NCBI GenBank assembly: GCA_033239525.1
Contig: BSYO01000004.1
Location: 22,854,037 to 22,918,036 of the forward strand
Direction of reading: 5' to 3'
DNA length: 64,000 bases
DNA from: Nepenthes gracilis
Lineage: Eukaryota > Streptophyta > Magnoliopsida > Caryophyllales > Nepenthaceae
The translations under genes were made by a program, and so were the position numbers. Every line of letters begins with the position of its first letter. The first letter of the stretch is position 1. Shown piece by piece: positions 49,823-58,243 of the stretch. Under the pieces are notes generated by a model. The model did no database searches and had not been told where the DNA came from. It worked only from the letters and a program-made list of their open reading frames with translations.

Positions 49823-50431
49823 TTAATCTATAATTGATATAGTTTTAGTTAGTCTTGGCTTATGGTGTATTATTGTTTCTAAAGTAATTTCTTCTTCTTC
49901 CTCTTCGTCTTCACTATCTTCTGGATTAAGAAGTCGATCTAAATAAAGTTCTTCTTCAGTCATTTCTTCCCATTTATCATCATATTCTTCCTTAATTTCC
50001 TTATTTTCTGTTTTTGTTTCTAAAGTACATATCATGTTTGATTGTATATTTATGTTTGGTTGAGTCAAATTGTTAATATTTTGCGTCATATTCATATATG
50101 ATTGATTTATATATTTTTTAGTCAAGTTATTATAGTCGTTTGACATAGTGGATATATTAGTTTGAGTGTTGTTCCAAACATTTTTATTTCTATCTAGTTG
50201 AAGCTCATGTCTTATATAAGGAAGGAACCATTCAAAAAATGGTAAATTTCTTTTGAATAAGTTCATTGTTTGTTTCCATGTACTTCTATATTCTTCAGTT
50301 TGTTCTTTAGTAAAGGTTGTGAAAAACCAATTTCTAATGCTATTATGTTTTTCTAACATAAAATCTTTTCTAAGTGTATCCATATCTAGAATAAATTCTC
50401 TTTCAAGGGTTATAACATTAATTGTTTGCAT
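49823..50431 (-). pseudogene. Unit B ORF1, capsid-like N-terminal domain with acidic tail
   Basis: This 202-codon open stretch ends at TAA 49825-49823 and is in frame with the movement protein. The block MDTLRKDFMLEKHNSIRNWF and FTTFTKEQTEE is closely matched in unit A (58080-57995), so the two units share this N-terminal domain. It ends with a very acidic run (EDSEDEEEEEE), a charge pattern common just upstream of the caulimovirid capsid. Confidence 0.75.
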
Positions 50432-51532
50432 TTCTGATAGAGTTGGTGATTGTGGGGTTTGTTGTGTAATTATTTCAGGAATAGGGTTTCTACTTTCTAG
50501 ATTTATTGTATCATGTGAATACGTAGATGGGTGTCTAGTATTTGTTGCTAATCTAGAAGTATCATAATCATTTCTAGGATTTTCTGTATAATGTTCAAGA
50601 TTTATTGATCTTCTACCTGGTTCGTTAGAATTATCATGTTCAAAAATAATTGATGGAGATCTAGTATGATTATAACTTAACGATCTAGGTAAGTAATTTT
50701 GAGGTTGACTAAAATTTAAAATAATATTACCTTCAGGTGTTTCAGTAATATTTGTAAATTCTCTTCTTGTTATATACCTAGCGGGTTGTGGAAGATTTAC
50801 TTGCCAGTCTTGTGGTAAAGTGATTTCATCCCATTTTAATAGTTTTGGAGTAAAAGTAGCAGCGTATTCGGCTTCTACTTGTAAAACGATTGTCTCACCA
50901 GGTGGTGTCTGAATGAGACATCTTGGATTAAATTGACTAGTAAGTAATTTAAAATAAATTCGATAAAGGATTAAAAATCCTCTTCAGTTTTCCTATTGAG
51001 CTAAGCCAGGAAGATGGACGTTAAGGACTAACGTATTAAGTATAGTTGGGTCATTAAGATCAACTGAAAAGTTAGGTGCACAATTAAAGTAAATTGATCC
51101 ATTACATAAATTAGATTGTACGATTGCTAAAAGAGAATCTTTATATTTTAATAACGTTTGATCACGTAAACATAACAAAACTGGTGTATCAATTCCTAAT
51201 TTGGTTAAGGGTTTAATTGCAATCTGAATTAAGCCATAGTGAATATAATTATATCCTTGTTGTTTGAATTTTTCAATAGACAAGGATGATAACAATTTAA
51301 TTTTTTCGTATTCATTTTTAATAGAAAGTGTTTGTTCATGATCCTTAATGGCTAAAGCAGTTTTGAAATCAAAAGTGCCTATCTGATAGATTTCTTCCAT
51401 GTGTTGTGTGGGCAAAGTCCAAGCCTGATAATTCTGACCATTATTCGGTATACTCAGTGCTTCTCTAGTGTTCGTGGTTGTACTGTGATTCGAAGAACTA
51501 CCCCTGAACATGCGTCTTAGTCTCGAGGCCAT
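50432..51532 (-). pseudogene. Unit B ORF1, movement protein (30K superfamily)
   Basis: The start is the Met of MASRLRRMFRG at 51532, about 310 bases after the primer site. The segment YNYIHYGLIQIAIKPLTKLG, then VLLCLRD and NGSIYFNCAPNFSVDLNDP, matches caulimovirid movement proteins, which form tubules or modify plasmodesmata for cell-to-cell spread. The frame is closed by TAG at 50995-50993 and TGA at 50986-50984, then stays open with a typical LPQDW-type C-terminal part near 50815. No frameshift is needed to follow the domain. It has no counterpart in unit A beyond the first 30 or so residues. Confidence 0.85.
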
Positions 51533-51841
51533 TTTCAAGTTTTTTCTACAAATGATGCCAATTACAAAGTTTCTACAGATGAAGCATAAAACTAGATTTC
51601 CTACAAATGATGCACAACCTTCTTGCAAACGTGAAACAGGAACTCACCCCCGACAAAAACTGCCCTTTATCTCTCAGCGGGACTTACAAACATCGGTTCA
51701 CAGGCTTACCATTCCCTATCGTTCCAACGTTATTCATGCAAGTGTTTATGCCTAACACAGATGCAGAAAACCGAGCATACGCCTTACACAAGTGCAGAAA
51801 AGTAGCAGATATGCCTTATACCATGCAGAAAAAAATGGACA
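51533..51841 (-). promoter_or_regulatory. Unit B leader between primer site and movement protein
   Basis: About 310 bases follow the primer site and precede the first long ORF. CTACAAATGATGC-like words repeat at 51545-51625. Caulimovirid leaders carry short ORFs and a hairpin used for ribosome shunting. Short ORFs are present here (one starting at 51628 runs in frame into the movement protein), but I cannot fold the region by eye. Unit A has no equivalent because its 5' end is missing. Confidence 0.5.
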
Positions 51842-52021
51842 TGGCTCTGATACCAAATCTCTATCAGGATCGTATTTCAAAATCGTGCGTACAAACACAT
51901 AACACGTAAACCAGAGAAAGACAGAGATATACCAGAATAAGGCTGAATAATCGGCTGGACTTTGATTGAAGAAGTTGCTTATATAGTCAGGGCTACGATA
52001 CAACAAAAAAAATTTGTACAA
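51752..52021 (-). CDS. Leader short ORF spanning the primer site
   Basis: An 89-codon ORF whose first 56 or so codons are conserved in the terminal copy (45418-45185) with only a few replacements. It has a hydrophobic, aromatic segment (SVFLWFTCYVFVRTIL) that could cross a membrane. It lies in the presumed pregenomic RNA leader. Conservation may only reflect the low divergence of the two copies, so translation is uncertain. Confidence 0.3.
   Translation of the reverse strand: MYKFFLLYRSPDYISNFFNQSPADYSALFWYISVFLWFTCYVFVRTILKYDPDRDLVSEPCPFFSAWYKAYLLLFCTCVRRMLGFLHLC
51842..51855 (-). other. Primer-binding site for initiator tRNA-Met
   Basis: The minus strand reads TGGTATCAGAGCCA, the canonical complement of the 3' end of plant initiator tRNA-Met, used to prime minus-strand DNA synthesis in Caulimoviridae and many LTR elements. 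By convention it marks position 1 of the circular genome. Here it joins the end of unit A to the start of unit B. The terminal viral copy at 45255 ends immediately before the position where this site would begin. Confidence 0.93.
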
Positions 52022-52624
52022 AGAAAAGGAAATTTACAGGGAAAGAAAAATAAGAAAAGCTGGGAGAAGGTTGTTGGAGAGAGAGCTCTTGAGTGCTCTG
52101 GTTCATGGACCTCTGATTTTTGGACCTGCCTTCAACTGAAGCTGAGAAGGGCTTTAAATAGAAGGTCTTGATTGTCTGTGGCTGTTGATTTGTTGAAATA
52201 ATTGAATAGATCTGAGCCGTTGATAAGTCTTCATATAATTGCCAGGAATCTTTGCCGTTTTGCGTCTTTCAACAGTAGTGCATATCTTTTGTATAGGAAT
52301 GATTACAAACATCCGTAGAATTCGTCGGTTCTGTTAGGCAGTTTCTGGTCACTTCGATGAATAGTATTGCATAGTGTCTGCATAGTGCTGCATAGTGTCT
52401 GCATAGTGTTATTGCACAGTAAAACTTTTGAAAAGTTTTGAAAACTTTTTCAAAAGTTTGCAGAGCTTTTGACTTTTCTATTTTGTGCTCATATAATTGC
52501 TGAAGACGTCTCTGAGTATTTTGTTGGCATAATTGCTTCCTGTACTTTGGGTCAGCAGCATCTTTTCTTCATTCCATTGCTTCTGGTAATTATTTTTGTG
52601 TGCATTTTTGTCTAAAATTTTTTT
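51858..52624 (-). promoter_or_regulatory. Internal viral intergenic region of unit A (promoter)
   Basis: It contains TATTTAAA at 52160-52153 with a presumed start near 52125, about 270 bases before the primer site. Upstream are repeats CAACGGCTCAGATC / CAACGGCCACAGAC (minus strand, near 52225-52170), a GCATAGTG(T)CT tandem array (about 52370-52425) and AAAACTTTTGAAAAGTTTT (about 52430-52452). The arrangement resembles a caulimovirid promoter with enhancer repeats. Homology to 45255-45860 ends near 52450; from there to the F-box ORF the sequence is specific to unit A. Confidence 0.8.
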
Positions 52625-53815
52625 TTAAGAACGAAACGTACTGATAAACGGAAAAATATCAACACGTGAAGAGCAGAATAATGGGGTCTCCCAGTGGTTG
52701 AATAAAAGATGTGGGCCAAGGTATTGGGCTGGCATGTGTTTTAATAAGTTATAACGATAAAGAGAGTGGGCTGTGGTAAAGATCAACCAGTGTCCGTTAC
52801 TGATAATGGCTCCAGTAAGAATTGGCTGGGTTTCTTGTAGAATAAGATTTTGCACTGGTCTGTTTAAAATTTGAATCCAGAAAGGTCTTCTCAAGATCCA
52901 TATAACAATATGCTGACGTGGCGAAATTTCCATTAGTGCAATAGTAGGTGCCTTTGTAGAATGTGACTGCCATTTGTAGATGTAAAGGCCATAACTATTC
53001 CATTCTGAAGAGAACTGTGTTTGCTGAGGTAGTTGAATATCTAATGCGGAGCTTTCTGTTAATTTGATAACAAGAATGCTGGGTTTTGCATTGAAATGAT
53101 CACATAGGAAATATAATTCGTGTGATGGTAGAAAGACGTAGATATCTTGTCGTGGATACCATCGTTTCTTTACTGGTACTGGTTCAATGTTGAATTGATA
53201 TACTTCCTTCAATGTTTGCGTAGATTCAGAATAACCGTTGATCCCGTCGGCGTAGAAGTGGAGTAAAAGTCCATCATTCGGAAAGGTACCAACTTCAATT
53301 CCGTGTTCAAATATAAGTCCGGTTCCATATTCGGAAAAGACATTAATTTGAATTTCTTCCCAAAATTCTAGAATAGGTAACTTCTGACTCGTCTCTAACA
53401 CAGGATTGATAACATAGAACTTTGCTTCATAATGTGTTGTCGTAGGTACGCAGAGTAGAAGTCCATTGTTGCTGGCTAAAATACGAAATCCATGATTATA
53501 AACATTACTGAGTGTGTTCATTGGTAGTATCATGTCTCTGGTAGATATAACATTCCATTTGTGACTATATTTTGCTTGTAGCAGATAGACTTCATCATCT
53601 TTTAGAGCGGCATGATAGGTATGGTATTTAAGAAAGTGTGGTTCATAGAGTAAAGATAAGAAAGTTCGGGAGAGAGAGGCGAATTTGAATAAAGTTTTGA
53701 CAGAAAGCCACGAAAAGATTTCATAGAATTGATCAAAGTTAAAGGCGGGTGTAGGAGTTCTTTTGGCTTTGCGGGCTGTTTTTGGTTTTCGGGCTGTTTT
53801 CGGTTTCCTTGGCAT
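52625..53815 (-). CDS. Unit A ORF2: intact F-box protein
   Basis: This 396-codon ORF is uninterrupted, although ORF1 of both units is broken. It starts 77 nt inside the end of the RNase H ORF, in another frame. The N-terminus is basic and repeated (KPKTARKPKTARK). Residues about 25-65 form an F-box (FNFDQFYEIFSWLSVKTLFK, then FASLSRTFLSLL), the motif that binds SKP1 in SCF ubiquitin ligases. The rest has features of plant F-box-associated domains, such as GLLLCVPTT and FYVINPVLETSQKLP (about 113-145). Plant viruses use F-box proteins (polerovirus P0, nanovirus Clink; RTBV P4, in the same genomic place after pol, is reported to have an F-box motif) to redirect host degradation. A role against silencing or in cell-cycle control is inference. 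The plant-like associated domain suggests capture from a host gene. Confidence 0.8.
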   Translation of the reverse strand: MPRKPKTARKPKTARKAKRTPTPAFNFDQFYEIFSWLSVKTLFKFASLSRTFLSLLYEPHFLKYHTYHAALKDDEVYLLQAKYSHKWNVISTRDMILPMNTLSNVYNHGFRILASNNGLLLCVPTTTHYEAKFYVINPVLETSQKLPILEFWEEIQINVFSEYGTGLIFEHGIEVGTFPNDGLLLHFYADGINGYSESTQTLKEVYQFNIEPVPVKKRWYPRQDIYVFLPSHELYFLCDHFNAKPSILVIKLTESSALDIQLPQQTQFSSEWNSYGLYIYKWQSHSTKAPTIALMEISPRQHIVIWILRRPFWIQILNRPVQNLILQETQPILTGAIISNGHWLIFTTAHSLYRYNLLKHMPAQYLGPHLLFNHWETPLFCSSRVDIFPFISTFRS

Positions 53816-55781
53816 GATGTCCGATGAGGAATTCTCTGGTCAGGAAATCTGGTAGAGAATTTGAAGATCCTTTAATAAATTCGATGTTAAAATCAAAAAC
53901 AGATAAAATAGCTTGCCAACATGTAAAAATTTGTTTAGAAATAAGATTTTTGACATCCTTTTGTAAAACATCTTTAGCAGTTTTGCAATCTATTTTTAAA
54001 AGAAATTTCTTATTATATAAATCATCTTGAAATTTTGATATGCATAAAACAATGGATAAAATTTCCTTTTTAATGGTTGAATAATTTTTTTGTGCTCCTA
54101 ACCATAATCCTGAATGAAATCTAACTATTTGTGTATGTGTTTTTGACTCTAATTTTTGTCTAAGGATACCACCATATCCTATATCAGAGGCATCTGTTTC
54201 GACAATGAGTGATGCATGTGGATGAGGAATGCCTAAACATGGTAAATGTTGAACTTGTTGTTTTAGAGTTTTTATAATAGTTGTGTGTTCATTCGTCCAT
54301 GCAGGAGGATTCTTTTTAAGTCGTTGAAATAAAGGTCCACAAATATGTCTGAGATTTGGGACAAAATCAGAAATATAGTTCAAACATCCTAAAAATCTTT
54401 GTAATTGAGTTTTATCTTTTATTTCATCAAGGAATTTATTAGCGAATTCAATTGATCTTTGAATAGGCGTTATTGTATGTTGGTAAATATTAAATCCTAA
54501 AAATCTAATCTTAGTCTGAAATAATTTGATTTTAGGTGCTGAAACAACTAAGCCATTATGTTTAATTATATTTAAAAATTGGTATAAATGTTTGAAATGT
54601 TGATCAATTGTGTTAGAGAATACTAAGACATCATCAATATAAACAATAATAAATTGGGTATAAGGATTAAACATATGATTCATGATATTTTGAAATTCAG
54701 ATGGAGCATTTTTTAAACCAAATGGCATGACATTCCATTCATAATGTCCAAAAGGAACTGTGAATGCAGTTTTATATCTATCTTTTTCATTTATCTGAAT
54801 TTGCCAAAATCCTGATTTCATGTCGAATTTAGAAAAAATGTTAGCATTATATAATCGATTGATTAAATCTCTTTTATTGGGTATTGGATATCGAATCCAT
54901 TGGAGAGCTTTATTAAGTGGTTTATAATTAATCACTAATCTAGGCACATCTCTTTCAATTTCAGCATTGTTCATGACATAAAAAGCAGAACAACTCCACG
55001 GTGATTTTGATGGTCTAATTAATTTTTTCTCAAGGAGATCTTGTATTTCTTTTTTACAATATTCTAATAATTCTTGATTCATTTGTATAGGTCTGGCTTT
55101 TGTAGGAATTTGAGATTCATTAAAATTTTTTTCATAAGGTAATTCAACTGAATGTTGTTTACGATTCCAAAAGGCATTTTGTAAATTGGAACATACTTCT
55201 TTTTCCAAGAGTTGTTGGAAGTTTTTAATTTTTGTTTGTAAGAATGTATTATTTAATTGTTGTTCAATATTATTGAGTTGTATTTCCTCTTTTAAATAAT
55301 TGATTTGTTTTTCTTTATTTGTTATTAAATTAATTTGTCGATAGACAGATGTTGCTTGTAATTCCTGAATTTCCTTTTGTTTAACAGGATGAATAAAAGG
55401 GAAAAGAAGTTCATTTCCTAAAACGTGTGTTGATAATCCTTCAGCCGTAGCTTTAAAAGGATAGATTTGTGTAAAAAATGGTGTACCAAGTATAATATCT
55501 TGATGTAAATTTTTAACTAAAATGAAAGTTGATTTAAAGCAATGTCCTTGATTACATATAGCAACATTTGTTAATTTATATTGAATATTTAATCTAGATC
55601 CACTAGCCGTATGTAATTTTTCTGTTGTTTTTTGATAATATTTAGTAGGTATTAAACCTTCTTGAATACAATTTTGATCTGCTCCGGTATCAAGTAAAGC
55701 AATTAATTTTAAATGATATTCATTATTAATTACTAATGTAATTTGTATATACCATTTTTGAAAATTAATTTTAGTTATTAA
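53739..55781 (-). CDS. Unit A ORF1 C-terminal part: aspartic protease, reverse transcriptase, RNase H
   Basis: Open for 680 codons after the TAA at 55784-55782, ending at 53739. The protease has LLDTGAD at about 55697-55677. The RT has RLVINYKPLN, FSKFDMKSGFWQI and the catalytic YIDDVL near 54642-54625. RNase H has VETDASDIGYGG near 54210. There is no integrase, as expected for Caulimoviridae. The polymerase copies pregenomic RNA to DNA, and the protease would cut the polyprotein. All visible catalytic motifs are present. The segment lies in the same frame as the capsid upstream and is separated from it by a single stop. The last 77 nt overlap ORF2. Confidence 0.9.
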   Translation of the reverse strand, partial: LITKINFQKWYIQITLVINNEYHLKLIALLDTGADQNCIQEGLIPTKYYQKTTEKLHTASGSRLNIQYKLTNVAICNQGHCFKSTFILVKNLHQDIILGTPFFTQIYPFKATAEGLSTHVLGNELLFPFIHPVKQKEIQELQATSVYRQINLITNKEKQINYLKEEIQLNNIEQQLNNTFLQTKIKNFQQLLEKEVCSNLQNAFWNRKQHSVELPYEKNFNESQIPTKARPIQMNQELLEYCKKEIQDLLEKKLIRPSKSPWSCSAFYVMNNAEIERDVPRLVINYKPLNKALQWIRYPIPNKRDLINRLYNANIFSKFDMKSGFWQIQINEKDRYKTAFTVPFGHYEWNVMPFGLKNAPSEFQNIMNHMFNPYTQFIIVYIDDVLVFSNTIDQHFKHLYQFLNIIKHNGLVVSAPKIKLFQTKIRFLGFNIYQHTITPIQRSIEFANKFLDEIKDKTQLQRFLGCLNYISDFVPNLRHICGPLFQRLKKNPPAWTNEHTTIIKTLKQQVQHLPCLGIPHPHASLIVETDASDIGYGGILRQKLESKTHTQIVRFHSGLWLGAQKNYSTIKKEILSIVLCISKFQDDLYNKKFLLKIDCKTAKDVLQKDVKNLISKQIFTCWQAILSVFDFNIEFIKGSSNSLPDFLTREFLIGHHAKETENSPKTKNSPQSQKNSYTRL

Positions 55782-57077
55782 TTATAAAAATTGATTATCA
55801 GGAGATTTTGAAGATGATGGGTCTATGGATATTTTATTTTGTTTATTTTCTAATACTGCAATTCTTGTGTCTAAGTGAAGTTCAGAAAATTTTATGTCTT
55901 GTAATTGATTTTTTAAAATTTTTACTTCTTCTTTTAGTTGTTTTATTTCGTTTTGTAAATCGCCAGTAGTAGCTTGATGAAATAAAGACGTAGAAGGATA
56001 TTTTTCAAATAATTTTGTTAAACTGAAAGGTTCAATTTTCTCATTAGTTTGTTTTTGGGTTAATAAATCTTTTAATTTCAAAAAATATTGTCTTTTTATA
56101 TCGGGATCATCTATTTTGTCAATAATATCGAGTAAAAATTCTTTTTCATCTTGGGATCGTAACATATTAATTTGTAATTTACAATTGCATAAATTATTTT
56201 CTAAGTTTAGGATTTCATTCTCTGATTTATCAGTGGTACTAGAAGAATTTGATTGTATATCATTTATATTTTCTTCTTGGCTAGTATCTTCATTAGGTTC
56301 TTCATCACTAATTAATAAAGTGGTTAAACTATTACATAATTGTTCATTATCTTTAAAGATTTCAGAAATCTTGTTCTTTAATTTACATTGATTAGATGTA
56401 TGGCCAGGTCTTTTACATTTCCAGCATATAAGTTTAGATGAATAATCTTGATATGAATTTTTTGATTTAGTAGTAGGTTTATATTTTGAATATGATTTTC
56501 TCCTATTAGATTTATAATATGTATTTTGGGATTGATTTTTCTTTTTTAAGGCCTTAGCTTTTTGTTGTGATGGTGCTTTTATTTTTTCCATTCCATATTG
56601 ATAACAGAATGAACCAAGTTGTGATTTAAACTGTTTATTATCTTTCATAAGTTTATTTTGTTCTTTATGTTCTTGACATAGTTGTAGGCCTTCTCTTTTA
56701 ATAAATGCAAATAATTGACCATAACTAATAGTATTCCATTTTATTTTACCTCCTCCAAAGTCTGTAAGTTTTGTTAAAATTCGTTTAGCAAAAAGCGTAG
56801 GAAGTCCTGCAACAAATCTTTCTTTCCAGAAAGCTTCATTACAGTCTCTTCGACAGAATATATGAGTAGTAAAGATGTCTTTATACCATCTAAAATCTTC
56901 GAGTGTTGGGCATCTAAGATTTGTTAATACAATTTTAGAACTTATTAATTCATCTTCAGCATTACCTATGAATGCTTGTGAAATTGTAATAATCATCATT
57001 TCTAAAGCATTTTGTTGTTGGACAAATTGAATTTCTCCGTCAGGTCCTTCTTCTTGAATATTTTCGGTATGGGTCAT
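55782..57077 (-). CDS. Unit A ORF1 middle part: coat protein with zinc knuckle
   Basis: This 431-codon open stretch lies in the same frame as the protease/RT. It contains the caulimovirid capsid pattern FWKERFVAGLP near 56830, a basic Lys/Gln/Ser-rich stretch and the knuckle CWKCKRPGHTSNQC at 56426-56385 (CX2CX4HX4C). After that come an acidic Asn/Ser region and a predicted coiled coil (LQNEIKQLKEEVKILKNQL, near 55950-55890). The capsid would package pregenomic RNA through the knuckle. The true start of the polyprotein lies upstream; the first Met here is only the first one after a stop. Confidence 0.85.
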   Translation of the reverse strand: MTHTENIQEEGPDGEIQFVQQQNALEMMIITISQAFIGNAEDELISSKIVLTNLRCPTLEDFRWYKDIFTTHIFCRRDCNEAFWKERFVAGLPTLFAKRILTKLTDFGGGKIKWNTISYGQLFAFIKREGLQLCQEHKEQNKLMKDNKQFKSQLGSFCYQYGMEKIKAPSQQKAKALKKKNQSQNTYYKSNRRKSYSKYKPTTKSKNSYQDYSSKLICWKCKRPGHTSNQCKLKNKISEIFKDNEQLCNSLTTLLISDEEPNEDTSQEENINDIQSNSSSTTDKSENEILNLENNLCNCKLQINMLRSQDEKEFLLDIIDKIDDPDIKRQYFLKLKDLLTQKQTNEKIEPFSLTKLFEKYPSTSLFHQATTGDLQNEIKQLKEEVKILKNQLQDIKFSELHLDTRIAVLENKQNKISIDPSSSKSPDNQFL

Positions 57078-58237
57078 AATATAATTTCATTCTTGTGTGG
57101 TTAAAGCATTATCCCACCAAAATCTAAGGGTTCCAGTAAAGCCAAGTAAAATATATTTTGCAGCTAAATGTTCTGTCATGTTATTTATTGTTCTATAGGC
57201 CATACCTAATATGCCCATTTCATGTAACATACAGGTTATTTCATGTTCAGATTTGCCATCAATATTCCATTCATGTATAGTACGGGGATCAAATGTTTTA
57301 GTGGAAAATTAATTTTTTTCTTCATATTGTATATCCGGTGGTGTTGGTCTTGGATAATAATTTTTTGTAGACGAAGTTTGTATGGGTTGAATATTATTTT
57401 CTATTTCAGGTAAGGTTTCTGGTAATTGATCTATTGTTTGGATGGTAGAGAATATGTTAGGTGTTGATGTAGAAGATGATAGTAAATTATTTATTTTATT
57501 TGTTAATTTTTCTAATAAAATTTCAGTGCGAGTGGGAGATAGTTCTAATTTTCCTACTGAGGGTAAAGGAGATTTTTGTAAGGGCGTAATAGTGTATGGA
57601 AATTGATAATTATTATTAATATGTTTATTTTGAATTATATGTTCAATTCTATCAACTTGTTTCGAAATTGTATGTAATATTTGAAAGTGATAATTATTTT
57701 ATTCATAAACCTTTTTAATATTTTCGAGTTGTGTACTACTATTATTTTCGCGATTATCTCCAACTTTAAATGGAGCGGCCTGAATAGTTAAATTATCCTT
57801 GATTATTTTTTTGCCAGTTAAAGGATGATGAACAGATATAATCTGTTGTTCATTAGTGGTTTCCCATGTGGAAGTAATTCTTTCATTAATATTTATTTGT
57901 TGATTATTTATGTTTAATTTATCCCTTATATATGGAATAAACCATATAAAAAATGGTAAATTCCTTTTGAGTAAATTCATTGTTTGTTTTCATGTAGTTC
58001 TAAATTCTTCTGTTTGTTCTTTAGTGAATGTTGTAAAGAACCAATTTCTAAGACTATTATTTTTTTCTAACATAAATTCGTTTCTAAGAGATTCAATATC
58101 AGGAATGAAAGTGTTTTTGAAATCCGTGAATGATGAAAAAGTTTTCATGTTTTGATCGGTCAAAGTCCAAGCCTGATCATTCTGACCATTATTCGGTATA
58201 TTGTCTTTCTCTAATGGTTTCGTGTTTGTACTTATAC
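57078..58237 (-). pseudogene. Unit A ORF1 N-terminal part: movement-protein leader fused to capsid N-terminus
   Basis: Same frame as the capsid and polymerase, with stops at 57992-57990 (TGA), 57701-57699 (TAA), 57311-57309 (TAA) and 57089-57087 (TGA). It starts inside the first codons of the movement protein: IPNNGQNDQAWTL corresponds to IPNNGQNYQAWTL of unit B. It then passes straight, in frame, to the capsid-like N-terminal block, without the movement-protein core. The later part has a proline-rich linker and a conserved gag-like piece (WNIDGKSEHEI, GFTGTLRFWWDN) absent from unit B. The TGA at 57992 stands where unit B has Trp. Confidence 0.8.
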
Positions 58238-58243
58238 ATACTG

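Larger units (their letters stand above)
45255..58237 (-). mobile_element. Endogenous pararetrovirus (Caulimoviridae, florendovirus-like), two tandem units
   Basis: A 13-kb insertion carries caulimovirid genes and no integrase. Unit A (58237-51856) encodes capsid, protease, RT, RNase H and an F-box ORF; unit B (51855-45255) encodes movement protein, capsid-like N-terminus, zinc knuckle and an unknown C-terminal region. Each unit ends with the same promoter/leader region (45255-45860 and 51858-52450), and a tRNA-Met primer site marks the join. Florendovirus is favoured by the RT resemblance, by one long ORF followed by a second ORF, and by the reported bipartite members of that genus. The genus-level call is from memory of family traits, not from a search. 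The copy is defective: both long ORFs contain several stop codons and unit A lacks its leader and movement-protein core. Confidence 0.9.

Noticed and set aside
50253..50567. Plus-strand ORFs over the viral region (also 46967-47191, 49389-49622, 56116-56391, 57910-58155)
   Set aside because: They are antisense shadows of minus-strand viral coding sequence with no domain of their own.
46202..57992. The internal viral stops as programmed readthrough sites
   Set aside because: There are twelve, at unrelated places and in different contexts, one of them at a Trp conserved in the other unit. Simple inactivating mutations are the easier explanation.
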